A stretch of 62,287 nucleotides of DNA from Lachnospiraceae bacterium (GCA_017476665.1 JAFUZJ010000043.1:1-62287), one strand, 5' to 3'. Positions 35,192 to 43,020 are shown, numbered from the stretch's first letter. The notes: generated by a model from the sequence alone, not told the origin. Numbers and translations are program-made.

Positions 35192-35218
35192 TCCCGGTTC
35201 CTCCCTTCAAATATGGCC

Positions 35219-35413
35219 CTATAATACAAACAGCGCCTGAATTGTCTGGAACAGATCATATATATACGGTACAATCCATGACAGCACAAGCACCAGCCCT
35301 GCAAGACTGATCAGAAAAGCATGTTCCTCCCTGCCACTGTGCTTTAACACCTGCCCCAATAATGTCACCAAAATTCCCACCGCAGCGATTTTAAAGATCA
35401 GACCCACTTCCAT
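35219..35413 (-). CDS. spoIIIAC: Stage III sporulation protein AC
   Basis: 64 residues from ATG 35413 (MEVGLIFKIAAVGILVTLLG), the family's usual size; GGAGTG lies about nine bases upstream. The frame is open to 35512, but those codons overlap spoIIIAB and are not family-like. Two membrane helices, with the conserved QVLKHSGREEHAFLISLAGL stretch between them. Small partner of SpoIIIAD in the mother-cell channel. Confidence 0.92.
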   Translation of the reverse strand: MEVGLIFKIAAVGILVTLLGQVLKHSGREEHAFLISLAGLVLVLSWIVPYIYDLFQTIQALFVL

Positions 35414-35448
35414 CTTCTCACACTCCATCCGCCATACTGTCTTTTTTC

Positions 35449-35988
35449 TCAAAGCAATACAATTACCATCAACAAGCCGCACATCCCGCCAAGGCTCAAT
35501 GCAAGACGGCATTTTCCCGGAAGCTCCCGCTCTGCAATTCCAATGAGATCCCGCAGCTGCTCGATTCCCTGTTCCAGATATTTCATTTGCATTTCTCCAT
35601 CCTGAAATCCTCTTCCTTGAAACGGCTCCAAAAAAGCGGTTTTATCCTCCGGCTTCAGGGGCAGATCTGCAAAACACTGTTCCATTTCTGCACAAAATAC
35701 ATCCCGAAATGTAAACCGTTCCCCACAGGCTCCCCCATAGACCTGATACTCGCTATATATCCGGTACACATTTTGCAGACTTTCCCGATAGGGCTCCTCC
35801 AGACGAATAGCCATGTTCTTACAGCATTCCGGCATAGCCGCTTTTCCGTATCGTATTTCCCCCCGAAACAATTCCAATATTTTGACCAACGTCCGCAGCG
35901 CCTTTACTCTGCCGATAAATCTCCTCCGATACCACGATCCAAGTCCCAAACTGCCGCTCAGGATCAGAAATCCCCCAAAAATTCGCAT
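35449..35988 (-). CDS. spoIIIAB: Stage III sporulation protein AB
   Basis: 179 residues. N-terminal membrane segment FGGFLILSGSLGLGSWYR, then a helical domain with VKALRTLVKILELFRGEIRY, and a C-terminal helix LALSLGGMCGLLMVIVLL. This matches SpoIIIAB, which has a GspF-like fold and partners the ATPase SpoIIIAA. ATG 35988 has GGCGGAGGACA before it. The annotated frame of spoIIIAA runs 170 bp into this gene, which is far more than the few bases usually shared and is probably caused by a frameshift in spoIIIAA. Confidence 0.92.
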   Translation of the reverse strand: MRIFGGFLILSGSLGLGSWYRRRFIGRVKALRTLVKILELFRGEIRYGKAAMPECCKNMAIRLEEPYRESLQNVYRIYSEYQVYGGACGERFTFRDVFCAEMEQCFADLPLKPEDKTAFLEPFQGRGFQDGEMQMKYLEQGIEQLRDLIGIAERELPGKCRLALSLGGMCGLLMVIVLL

Positions 35989-36880
35989 TGTCCTCCGCCC
36001 TTCCTTTCGGAATCACAAACCGTTCAAACAGATTGTCCGCAAACAACTCCGGGAAACGCTTCTTTGCATCCTCCGAATCCCTGCCGTGTACCGTGGCCAG
36101 GATCTTACACCCACACACAGCCGCCGTCCGCAAAGCCTCCACATCCTCTCTGCCTCCCAACTCGTCCACCGCCATCACCTCAGGCGCCATAGAGCGCAGC
36201 AACAGAAACATTCCCTGTACTTTCGGACAGGCCGTCAACACATCCGTCCGGCAGCCCAGGTCATTTTGCGGACACCCCAGATAGGAGCCGGACAACTCTG
36301 AACGCTCGTCCACCACCCCCACATTCCGCGCCCTGCCGTAGGGATTTCCGTCAGACACTTTACGGATCAATTCACGCAGCAGTGTGGTCTTGCCCGCCCC
36401 CGGCGGCGAAATGATCAGTGTATTGCGCACCTCCCCCTCCTCGTACAGATCAGGCAGGATCCGATCCGCCACGCCGAATATCTGATGCGAGATCCTGATA
36501 TTGAGATAATACAAATGCTTCATTGTGCGGATTCTTCCGCTTTCCTCGCACACCGTCTGACCGGCCATTCCGATCCGGTGACCTCCCGGTACCGTAAGGA
36601 ATCCCTGCCGTAACATATCTTCAAACGCATACGGGGAACCCTGACAGATACGCATCATAAAATCATCCAGCTCCTGTTGTGTGACCTTATGTGCCCGCTC
36701 CGCCAGATCCGTAAAAAAGCCCTGCTCGTCCAAAAAAACATCATTCCCCGTTCGCCGGATCAAAATCGGCTGACCGATCCGCATCCGGATCTCTCTGATG
36801 TGTCCGGCTTCCGCAATGACCGTATTCCAAAAATCCGCCACATCCTGTCCAAAAAGTCTTCGCAGACTGTTCTCCCGCAT
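35819..36880 (-). CDS. spoIIIAA: Stage III sporulation protein AA, ATPase; apparent 3' frameshift
   Basis: Open frame of 353 residues. SpoIIIAA is a mother-cell secretion-type ATPase that powers the SpoIIIA-SpoIIQ channel. Walker A ISPPGAGKTTLLRELIRK, the GVVDERSELSG block, EVMAVDELGGREDVEA (Walker B-like) and CKILATVHGRD are all in place up to NLFERFV, about residue 288. From about 36010 the frame departs from the family and continues 64 residues into spoIIIAB without recognisable content. Shifting one frame there gives SERKGGGQCEFLGDF and a stop at 35964, with the residue spacing expected for the family C-terminus (S-x-x-K-G-x-G-x-x-E). So a 1-nt (or 4-nt) deletion near 36010/36011 is likely, either real or a sequencing error. 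Confidence 0.85.
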   Translation of the reverse strand: MRENSLRRLFGQDVADFWNTVIAEAGHIREIRMRIGQPILIRRTGNDVFLDEQGFFTDLAERAHKVTQQELDDFMMRICQGSPYAFEDMLRQGFLTVPGGHRIGMAGQTVCEESGRIRTMKHLYYLNIRISHQIFGVADRILPDLYEEGEVRNTLIISPPGAGKTTLLRELIRKVSDGNPYGRARNVGVVDERSELSGSYLGCPQNDLGCRTDVLTACPKVQGMFLLLRSMAPEVMAVDELGGREDVEALRTAAVCGCKILATVHGRDSEDAKKRFPELFADNLFERFVIPKGRAEDNANFWGISDPERQFGTWIVVSEEIYRQSKGAADVGQNIGIVSGGNTIRKSGYAGML

Positions 36881-36903
36881 ACCCTCTCCCCCATCCTCTT
36901 TTC

Positions 36904-36932
36904 ATTTATATGAGGGAAATGAAAAGTTATAC
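36904..36932 (-). promoter_or_regulatory. Candidate sigma-E-type promoter of the spoIIIA operon
   Basis: On the minus strand GTATAAC (36932-36926) and CATATAAAT (36912-36904), 13 bases apart, resemble the -35 (ATA core) and -10 (CATACA-T) of mother-cell sigma-E promoters. Expected regulation of spoIIIA by sigma-E is established in Bacillus; the match here is by eye, the -35 weak. Confidence 0.35.
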
Positions 36933-36941
36933 CAATTTTAT

Positions 36942-36970
36942 TTGCCTGAAAAATTAATATGTGATATAAT
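36942..36970 (+). promoter_or_regulatory. Sigma-A-type promoter of the DtxR-like regulator
   Basis: TTGCCT (36942-36947), 17-base spacer, perfect TATAAT (36965-36970), 58 bases before the start at 37028, which has GGGAGG at 37016-37021. Divergent from the spoIIIA operon. Confidence 0.7.
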
Positions 36971-37027
36971 ACTTGCAATATGTAGAAATACCTTCATCAT
37001 AGCCAGCAAGATGCCGGGAGGTCAGAC

Positions 37028-37393
37028 ATGAAAACGAATGAATCTGCTGAAAATTATTTAGAGACCATATTGATCTTGAGTCACAAAAATCCGGTTGTCC
37101 GCTCCGTAGATATCGCCACCGAACTGGGATTTAAGAAATCCAGTGTCAGTGTTGCCATGAAGAATCTGCGCGAAGCCGGTCATATTACCGTAACCCGGGA
37201 GGGATTTATCTATCTGACAGAGTCAGGACGGGAAATTGCAGAAATGATCTATGAGCGGCATCAGCTGATCTCCGAATGGCTGATCCGATTAGGGGTAGAC
37301 GAGACAATCGCCACCGAGGATGCCTGCCGCATGGAACATGTGATCAGTAAAGAAAGTTTTGAGGCAATCAAGAAACATATCGGGGTTTCTTGA
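37028..37393 (+). CDS. DtxR/MntR-family metal-dependent transcriptional regulator
   Basis: 121 residues, one of the few plus-strand genes. The N-terminal winged helix contains SAENYLETILILSHKNPVVR and the recognition region ATELGFKKSSVSVAMKNLRE; the dimerisation and metal half has IYERHQLISEWLIRLGVDE and EDACRMEHVIS, where E-R-H and E-D-x-C-x-x-E-H supply metal ligands in MntR/DtxR. It lacks the C-terminal SH3 domain, as in MntR. It probably represses manganese or iron uptake genes when metal is bound, but no target operator was found here. Its last codons form the upstream arm of its own terminator. Confidence 0.88.
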   Translation: MKTNESAENYLETILILSHKNPVVRSVDIATELGFKKSSVSVAMKNLREAGHITVTREGFIYLTESGREIAEMIYERHQLISEWLIRLGVDETIATEDACRMEHVISKESFEAIKKHIGVS

Positions 37394-37407
37394 TTGCCTC
37401 GTTTTTT
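37361..37407 (+). terminator. Rho-independent terminator overlapping the regulator's stop
   Basis: Perfect 16-bp inverted repeat GAGGCAATCAAGAAAC (37361-37376) and its complement (37385-37400), 8-base loop, followed by GTTTTTTCC. The left arm encodes part of FEAIKKHIGVS, and the stop lies inside the right arm. Confidence 0.9.
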
Positions 37408-37436
37408 CCTATCAAATATCAATTCTATGGCTAAGA

Positions 37437-39023
37437 TCACCAGGTATAAATATTGTGGTAAAGTCTGTAATAATTGCCTCCGAGCTCCTGCACCTGGATC
37501 TGGATTGCAAAATGATCCCGCTCCAGTTTCTGAAGCCCTTCCTTTACGTATCCGGCTTCATAATCCCCTGTCCCATATGCTTTTTCAATCTCTGCCAGCA
37601 CATATTTGGGTACCACATTACTGAAAGACTGTTGTCCGGCCCCCCGATCCGTCATCTGCTTCAGGCAGTTCTGATAGTACGCCTGCAGGGTGGTCTGTAC
37701 CGCATCTTCCGAAAGCCCGGCCTTTTCCAGACTGTATACATCACCGCCGGACACAAAGCTTACGCTGTTTTTCTCTTTCTCCTGCTCTTTAGGCGTCCAG
37801 GTCAACGGCTGCTGCGGGTTCGGGTTCAGCGTAATCCCCGCCACAACATTGCTGTCGCCCGCAGGCTCACTGATCACGGTCTCCGCATCCAGGCTGCCGC
37901 AAGGCGGCAGATAGACACTCATCCCGGTTCGCACATGTGTGCCTACAAACTGTGCATCCGTCTTGTTAAAATAGTCATAGGTGGACGGATCCGTATCATC
38001 CCATGTCACATCCACATTGTAATAGGTATCCCCAATCCTGATAATATTCCATGCGTGATCTTCTCCGGAATATCCCGTGCAATAATAGCAGGGAATCCCC
38101 AACTGCTGCATCATATATTGGAATGCTCTGGAATAGCCGGCGCACACGGTATCCCCATTGACCAGCGCGCTGTAGGCACTCTGATTCATTGCGGAAGACA
38201 GCGAATAGCTCGCCTTCTTGATCAATTCGTCGTGAACATACATCTCTTTTGCCGTTTCGGTACCATAGTTGGACGCTCCGCTTACGATTGACTGTGCGGC
38301 AGCTTCAAACTCTTTTTTTGCCTGATCCAGCTTCTTTGCGGTGCGATTGTAGGACAAAGTGATCTCTACGCATTCTCCACCGGACCGATACTTACAACTG
38401 TAGCCGGTCTCCAACCAGAAAAGTTCCGGGTGATCATTGTACACGGCCTCAAATACATTTTTCAGCTGTGCCGTATTCACCTGCTCCACCGGTGCAAACG
38501 AGCCTTGCAGCTGCACTGCATTGGCATAAATCTGTCTGTATAAATGCTGCATCTGTGCATTCAGCATATGATAGTAGGGATAAAATTCCGCGTCAAAAAC
38601 GTACTCATCACCGGTGATCCCCGTATCAAGCTGTTCATCCAGTTCCTCCGCCTGTTCCTCCGCGAGCTCCTCTCCGCTCATGTTCACAGGCTGGTAGCCG
38701 TTTCTGCTGCTTACCTGACTCGGCAGATTCAGGGAACCTCTGATCGGCGCCACATAACCGGCTATTTCATCTGCTGCCAGCACTCCGTCTGCAATCCGAT
38801 AGGCGCTGTCTTCGGCATCACCTGTAAGTCCTGTGCTTTCCCCTGCGCCTCCCTCTTCAGACGCATTTGACTTTCCCAGATCGGAAAGCAGCCCATGCTC
38901 TCCGTACAGCGTTTCCGACAGACTCTTTGTCATATCCGGAGAAAATGCCAGCACTAAAATGCCGGCACACGCCAGCATAATGAAAACAATGATTCCATAA
39001 AAAAGCTTTTTGAGAAATCTCAT
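37437..39023 (-). CDS. Transglutaminase-like exported protein
   Basis: 528 residues. N-terminal membrane or uncleaved signal segment (GIIVFIMLACAGILVLAFSP), an acidic linker of low complexity (about residues 45-70), then a helical region and a transglutaminase-like domain: Cys in VNGDTVCAGYSRAFQYMMQQ, His in EDHAWNIIRIGD, Asp in YYNVDVTWDD. The order and surrounding motifs (DHPELFWLETGYSCKYRSGG) match the lipoprotein at 27727, so the two are paralogues of one Clostridia family. The outer-face location suggests action on envelope or spore peptides; substrate unknown. It converges on the DtxR-like gene and follows the PfkB kinase gene. Confidence 0.8.
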   Translation of the reverse strand: MRFLKKLFYGIIVFIMLACAGILVLAFSPDMTKSLSETLYGEHGLLSDLGKSNASEEGGAGESTGLTGDAEDSAYRIADGVLAADEIAGYVAPIRGSLNLPSQVSSRNGYQPVNMSGEELAEEQAEELDEQLDTGITGDEYVFDAEFYPYYHMLNAQMQHLYRQIYANAVQLQGSFAPVEQVNTAQLKNVFEAVYNDHPELFWLETGYSCKYRSGGECVEITLSYNRTAKKLDQAKKEFEAAAQSIVSGASNYGTETAKEMYVHDELIKKASYSLSSAMNQSAYSALVNGDTVCAGYSRAFQYMMQQLGIPCYYCTGYSGEDHAWNIIRIGDTYYNVDVTWDDTDPSTYDYFNKTDAQFVGTHVRTGMSVYLPPCGSLDAETVISEPAGDSNVVAGITLNPNPQQPLTWTPKEQEKEKNSVSFVSGGDVYSLEKAGLSEDAVQTTLQAYYQNCLKQMTDRGAGQQSFSNVVPKYVLAEIEKAYGTGDYEAGYVKEGLQKLERDHFAIQIQVQELGGNYYRLYHNIYTW

Positions 39024-39029
39024 CTGTTC

Positions 39030-39968
39030 TCAACACCTTTCCAGCATTTCCACTGCTTCTCTCGTACAAAAGCCCTCCGAAAACGCACTGGCACTCCCCG
39101 CTGCGATTCCCCTGCGAAACGCACGGGCATAGTCCTGTGACTCCAGCCATCCGGCCATAAAACCGGCCAACATGGAATCTCCCGCTCCGACACTGTTTGC
39201 AACCCGCCCCGCAGGAGCAGACTGTGACAATGTCTGCCCGCCTTCCGTAAGCAGTACTGCGCCCTCTGCGCCCAGAGAGATCAACACATTTCGCGCACCC
39301 ATCTCCTGCAGTTTCCTGCCATAAGGGAGTACGGTCTCCCGCCCCGTAAGCTGCACACCGAAAATCTCACTCAGTTCCTGCCCATTGGGCTTGATCAGAA
39401 ACGGGTGATGCGGCAATACATGCAACAAAAGATCCCTGGCGGCATCCACCGCAATCAGAACCCCTTTCCCTTCAAGATATCTCATAATATCCGTGTAGAC
39501 ATCCGGACTCAGAGAGGGGGGCACACTACCCGACAAAAACAATACATCTCCGCTCTGCAGCGCTCCCAGTTTCCGCATCAGGACTTCCATATGTTCCGCC
39601 CGGATCATCGGACCGGCTCCATTGATCTCCGTTCCGTCAACGGAAGTCAGCTTAACATTAATACGGTTCATTCCGCTTTCCACTGGGATCAGATCTGTTT
39701 TGATCCCTAGTGTATCAAGCTGACGCTCAATCTCATCACCGGTGAATCCTGCTTTAAACCCAATCGCCGTGCTGGGAATCCCCAGATTTCGAAGCACCAT
39801 GGATACATTGATCCCCTTGCCGCCGGGCATAATTCGCTCTGCGGAAGTCCGGTTCGTCATCCCCAATCGAAAATTCTCCACAGAAACAATATAATCCAAA
39901 GAAGGATTCAGGGTAACTGTAACGATCAAACGGGACCTCCCGTCAGGTGCCTTATCTAAACCTGCCAT
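39030..39968 (-). CDS. PfkB-family sugar-phosphate kinase (1-phosphofructokinase type)
   Basis: 312 residues. Ribokinase/PfkB fold. Motifs: substrate block VTLNPSLDYIVSVENF, GGKGINVSMVLRNLGIP at the start, and the C-terminal anion-hole motif VGAGDSMLAGFMAGWLES with the catalytic Asp. The first motif and length match 1-phosphofructokinase (FruK) and tagatose-6-phosphate kinase (LacC). No fructose or tagatose PTS genes adjoin, so substrate choice remains open. GGAGGAGGGA lies in front of ATG 39968. The next gene downstream, seven bases away, is the transglutaminase-like protein, with no functional link evident. Confidence 0.88.
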   Translation of the reverse strand: MAGLDKAPDGRSRLIVTVTLNPSLDYIVSVENFRLGMTNRTSAERIMPGGKGINVSMVLRNLGIPSTAIGFKAGFTGDEIERQLDTLGIKTDLIPVESGMNRINVKLTSVDGTEINGAGPMIRAEHMEVLMRKLGALQSGDVLFLSGSVPPSLSPDVYTDIMRYLEGKGVLIAVDAARDLLLHVLPHHPFLIKPNGQELSEIFGVQLTGRETVLPYGRKLQEMGARNVLISLGAEGAVLLTEGGQTLSQSAPAGRVANSVGAGDSMLAGFMAGWLESQDYARAFRRGIAAGSASAFSEGFCTREAVEMLERC

Positions 39969-39993
39969 GATCAGTTCCCTCCTCCTGATAATG

Positions 39994-40464
39994 TCATAGA
40001 ATTTTTTCCATCAAAGTCTTTTGAACGCCAAAACCCATATGGTCATAAAAAGCTCTGGCACTGTCATTTCCCTCCCAGACATGTAGCGTTACATTATGAC
40101 ACCCCTGCTTCTTTGCAAACTCGGTCACATACTCATACAATTCCCTGCCCACATGTTTTCCCCGGGCGTTCTCGTCCACGCAGAGATCATCTATGTAAAG
40201 CGTCTTCATATCATGAATATTGTTCAGTCCCTTACGTTCCTGCAGTTCACAGAAACAATACCCCATCACCTGATCCTTCTCATCCGTCGCTACGAATACC
40301 GGCGTATCCGGATTGACAAAGATTGCTTCCAGTTCTTCATCCGTATATTTCTTTGTCCCTGAAATGAAAATATCCGGACGAATGTCCGCATGAATTTCCA
40401 ACACCTCACCGAGCAGTTTATTCACTGCCTGCATGTCGTTATGTCCCGCTTTTCTGATCCGCAT
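39994..40464 (-). CDS. GNAT-family N-acetyltransferase
   Basis: 156 residues. GNAT fold: motif A is DDLCVDENARGKHVGRELYE with the acetyl-CoA loop (R-G-K-H-V-G), and motif B YEYVTEFAKKQGCHNVTLHV with WEGNDSARAFYDHMGFGVQK at the end. Substrate cannot be assigned: it could be a small amine, a protein N-terminus or an antibiotic. It precedes the PfkB kinase gene in the same direction by 26 bp, and may share a transcript. Confidence 0.88.
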   Translation of the reverse strand: MRIRKAGHNDMQAVNKLLGEVLEIHADIRPDIFISGTKKYTDEELEAIFVNPDTPVFVATDEKDQVMGYCFCELQERKGLNNIHDMKTLYIDDLCVDENARGKHVGRELYEYVTEFAKKQGCHNVTLHVWEGNDSARAFYDHMGFGVQKTLMEKIL

Positions 40465-40512
40465 GTCTGTTCCCCCGCTGTCTTTTCTGTTTCTATAACA
40501 CTCCTGCGTTTT

Positions 40513-40785
40513 CTAGTGCCAATATGGCTTTTGATCCTTATGGGTAAATCCCTGTAATCTTTTTTTATATTCCGATTCACACGATGTGTAATAGGCAATC
40601 TGCTTTTCATTGAGACCGCCCTGTTCCTTCAGTTCCGCAAGTTTTGCCTGATAGGCAATAAACCCTTTTTGTGCAGCATCTTTATAATTATTTGCCACAT
40701 TGGAAGCAACCTTTTCCAGAAGTTCCTCCAGGTCTTTATTTTTCTTATGGGCATTCCGTATATCCGGCAAATGTAAGCCAAACAT
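40513..40785 (-). CDS. Small helical hypothetical protein
   Basis: 90 residues, highly charged and probably all-helical: KNKDLEELLEKVASNVANNY, AQKGFIAYQAKLAELKEQGG and ESEYKKRLQGFTHKDQ. No signal or membrane segment. GGGAGGAG upstream of ATG 40785 supports translation. I do not recognise a function. It precedes the GNAT gene with a 48-bp gap. Confidence 0.6.
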   Translation of the reverse strand: MFGLHLPDIRNAHKKNKDLEELLEKVASNVANNYKDAAQKGFIAYQAKLAELKEQGGLNEKQIAYYTSCESEYKKRLQGFTHKDQKPYWH

Positions 40786-41014
40786 AAATCTCCTCCCAGA
40801 TTTCCGTCAAAATCCCCGTTCCCACCCTCGCAGCCGCAGTTAATGTCCGGTAATAAAAATAACGATCACAATACAATCATACGCTTTTGGGGCATAACAG
40901 TTCTAAGGGGATTCGAACCCCCTACGCCTGCCCTTTGGCGCACCATGAGGGACGACTTGCGCTGTCGCCTGCGTTGACATTCACCCCGCTGCCGCTACCG
41001 ACTATAATTCTCTA

Positions 41015-41476
41015 TTATTCAAGCTCAACCAGTTCGGTATTCCAGTTGGTCTCCTGCAGCTTGTTATCCAGCTTCCGGAGTTCCTTCGCCATTCTATCAA
41101 TCTGGGACTGCCACTTTGTGACTTCTATCGTGGACTTCACCTTAATTTCTGAACCTCTTGCGCGATATGCTGTCTGGCTTGCCGTACGCACCAGCTCCTT
41201 GTAAATAGAAATTTTTAATGTCAGCGCATCCTTTCTTGCGATCAATTCCGTCATAGTCTGTCCGTCCACAAGTGTACTACAGTTGGTAAGATTGATCTTG
41301 GAGATCAATTCCGCCAATCTGGCGATTGCAACATCCAGCTCTTTCTTCAGTTTCTCCGGATTTTCCGCCGATTTCTCACCTTCCTGCACCAACATATTGC
41401 TGTTCAGACGGCTTTTCAGCTGCTCAATGTTTCTGTTCAGATCCGCTCTCTCCTGTAATGCTTCTGCCAGTTTCAT
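41015..41476 (-). CDS. DIP1984-family protein
   Basis: 153 residues from ATG 41476 (MKLAEALQERADLNRNIEQL), preceded by CGGAGGAAGGACC. Helical coiled-coil protein; the family (named after a Corynebacterium protein, once called septicolysin) has conserved NLTNCSTLVDGQTMTELIAR-like content, here ISKINLTNCSTLVDGQTMTE, then RGSEIKVKSTIEVTKWQSQI. No enzyme activity is established and haemolysin labels are not supported by sequence. It stands alone between the carbonic anhydrase and small hypothetical genes. Confidence 0.8.
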   Translation of the reverse strand: MKLAEALQERADLNRNIEQLKSRLNSNMLVQEGEKSAENPEKLKKELDVAIARLAELISKINLTNCSTLVDGQTMTELIARKDALTLKISIYKELVRTASQTAYRARGSEIKVKSTIEVTKWQSQIDRMAKELRKLDNKLQETNWNTELVELE

Positions 41477-41595
41477 GGTCCTTCCTCCGTTTCGCTTTTG
41501 TTTTATCATCAAGGCGATCTTCTCTGCCGCCTGCGTTTCATTTCTCTCCTGATATCTATTTTATCATAAATTCTGTAAGATACAAGCCAAAGCCA

Positions 41596-42165
41596 TTACA
41601 GGAACTCTACTGTACCGTCCTCCAGATGATAAATGGCACCCAGTACCTGCAATCCATACTCTTTCTCATCTTTCTGAATCTGAAGGCTGTGCTCTATGAT
41701 CTCGCAGCTGTGCTTCACATTCAGGCAACATGCCTTAACCTCATCTTTCTCGTCTCCGATGGCCTTGACAATTTCATCCGTGATATACTTGATATATCCT
41801 TCAGGCTGGTGATTCAGTGCTGCGTCTACAGCCCCACAGTGATCATGACCCAGCACTACGATCAGACCGGTTCCCAGATGCTCCGCCGCATACTCGATGC
41901 TGCCAAGCTGATGGGACTCCATCACATTGCCGGCCACTCGGATCACAAAAAGGTCCCCCAGCCCAGCCTGGAAAATGACCTCCGGTATCACTCTTGAATC
42001 GGAGCAGGCCACAATAATCGCATAGGGGCGCTGCCCTTCCTTTACCAACCTGAGCAGTGTTTCTGTGGAAGCCTCACAGCAAGCTTTTCGGGAAGCCACA
42101 TAGGCCTTATTGCCTTCCACCAGTTTCTCTTTTGCATACTGCGCAGAATACTCATACTGTACCAT
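41596..42165 (-). CDS. Beta-class carbonic anhydrase
   Basis: 189 residues from ATG 42165, with AGGAGA seven bases before; the longer frame to 42297 contains no further family residues. Interconverts CO2 and bicarbonate. Zinc ligands lie in VACSDSRVIPE (Cys, with the Asp-Arg pair) and VLGHDHCGAVDAAL (His and Cys). The rest, FVIRVAGNVMESHQLGSIEY and HLGTGLIVVLGHDHCG, matches beta-CA. Short C-terminal part (YGLQVLGAIYHLEDGTVEF) is characteristic of the YbcF/ancient prokaryotic branch. Confidence 0.93.
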   Translation of the reverse strand: MVQYEYSAQYAKEKLVEGNKAYVASRKACCEASTETLLRLVKEGQRPYAIIVACSDSRVIPEVIFQAGLGDLFVIRVAGNVMESHQLGSIEYAAEHLGTGLIVVLGHDHCGAVDAALNHQPEGYIKYITDEIVKAIGDEKDEVKACCLNVKHSCEIIEHSLQIQKDEKEYGLQVLGAIYHLEDGTVEFL

Positions 42166-42299
42166 AGTTGCATCTCCTTTTCTTTTGCGTTTTGTTATTA
42201 TTTGTTTATTTGCAAGCATCCAGAAGCCTGCTCCCTTCCGCCTGACAGCGACCTGCTTTACGCCCTTCTTACTCGATACCTGTTCGGTTTGCAACAATT

Positions 42300-42848
42300 T
42301 TACTGTCGGTTGAAATAGCTGATTCCCCCGCTGGGATTGAAGTAAGTCCTGATATAACCATCCGTGGAGAGAATGACGAATTCATTCGTCGCCTCCACAT
42401 AATAAACTCCGTCCCCGTCCTCTTTCTCGGTCTTGTACAGCGCATCCGGATTATTGATGACCGCAGAAGCCGCCGTCTCATAGTCCGCCGCCGAAGCAAA
42501 TCCCATCTCGATACCATGCTTTTCATAATGCTGATTCAGGAGTTTTTTACTGCGGAATTTGTATGTTGTTTCGACTGTCTCTGATGTCTGCGATTCTGTC
42601 GTCGGCTGTGATTCCGACAGCTGTTGCGGCTCTGCGATTGTCTCCGGTTCCGACAGCTGCTGAGGCTCTGCAATTGTCTCCGGTTCCGACAGCTGCTGTG
42701 TCTGCGTTACTGCTGCCGGTGCAGTTTCGGTTGGCTGTTCCTGTATGAAATCCGGTATTTCTTTGCCTGCCAAGACCAAAATAACCGCAGCAATCGCCGT
42801 AAGTATGGAGATGACCGGACCCTTTGACTTTTTATCCGTACTTTGCAT
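42300..42848 (-). CDS. Membrane-anchored protein with nuclease-toxin-like C-terminal domain
   Basis: 182 residues in three parts. First, an N-terminal membrane segment (VISILTAIAAVILVLAG). Second, a Gln/Glu/Pro/Ser-rich linker with 12-residue repeats (QQLSEPETIAEP). Third, a ~85-residue domain: KFRSKKLLNQHYEKHGIEMG, FASAADYETAASAVINNPDA, DGVYYVEATNEFVILSTDG and YIRTYFNPSGGISYFNRQ. The last part resembles the BECR-fold (barnase/EndoU/colicin D-E5/RelE-like) nuclease domains at the ends of polymorphic toxins, with H-x-x-K-H early and T-N-E-F / R-T-Y-F late as possible catalytic elements. In toxins this domain sits at the far C-terminus, as here. No immunity gene adjoins, so it may instead be a domesticated, structural or phage-derived version. 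Confidence 0.6.
   Translation of the reverse strand: MQSTDKKSKGPVISILTAIAAVILVLAGKEIPDFIQEQPTETAPAAVTQTQQLSEPETIAEPQQLSEPETIAEPQQLSESQPTTESQTSETVETTYKFRSKKLLNQHYEKHGIEMGFASAADYETAASAVINNPDALYKTEKEDGDGVYYVEATNEFVILSTDGYIRTYFNPSGGISYFNRQ
42612..42698 (-). repeat. 36-bp tandem repeat in a surface-linker coding region
   Basis: Two nearly identical 36-bp units (42612-42647 and 42648-42683) plus a 15-bp partial third unit. They encode the 12-residue repeats of the linker in the protein at 42300-42848. Unit differences are few, so the array is young or homogenised. Confidence 0.8.
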
Positions 42849-42946
42849 ATTGATTCCTCTGTTGCTTTTCTTTCTTCCCTATAAACTTTGTTTTCATTAT
42901 ACCATAAATAGTGGGGACTTGTCACCTTGATCCTGTCTCACATTTC

Positions 42947-42984
42947 AGAAAAGGAGCGCAAATTGTCTCCAATTTACGCCCCTT
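42947..42984 (-). terminator. Terminator of the sigma/anti-sigma-like unit
   Basis: Hairpin with stem AAGGGGCGTAAATTG / CAATTTGCGCTCCTT (minus strand, two mismatches), GAGA loop, followed by TTTTCTG. Located 37 bp past the stop at 43021. Confidence 0.75.
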
Positions 42985-43020
42985 CGTCCAAGCAATCTTC
43001 TTTTCCGGATCATGCATTAT

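Noticed and set aside
40895-40990. tRNA-like T arm (GGGGTTCGAATCCCC on the minus strand)
   Set aside because: The hairpin resembles a T arm, but the following bases (TAGAACTG) have no matching 5' acceptor strand within 100 bases and there is no D or anticodon arm. It is at most a fragment.
40887-41204. Plus-strand frame of 105 codons overlapping the DIP1984-family gene
   Set aside because: Shadow of the minus-strand gene and the T-arm-like hairpin; no ribosome binding site and no family resemblance.
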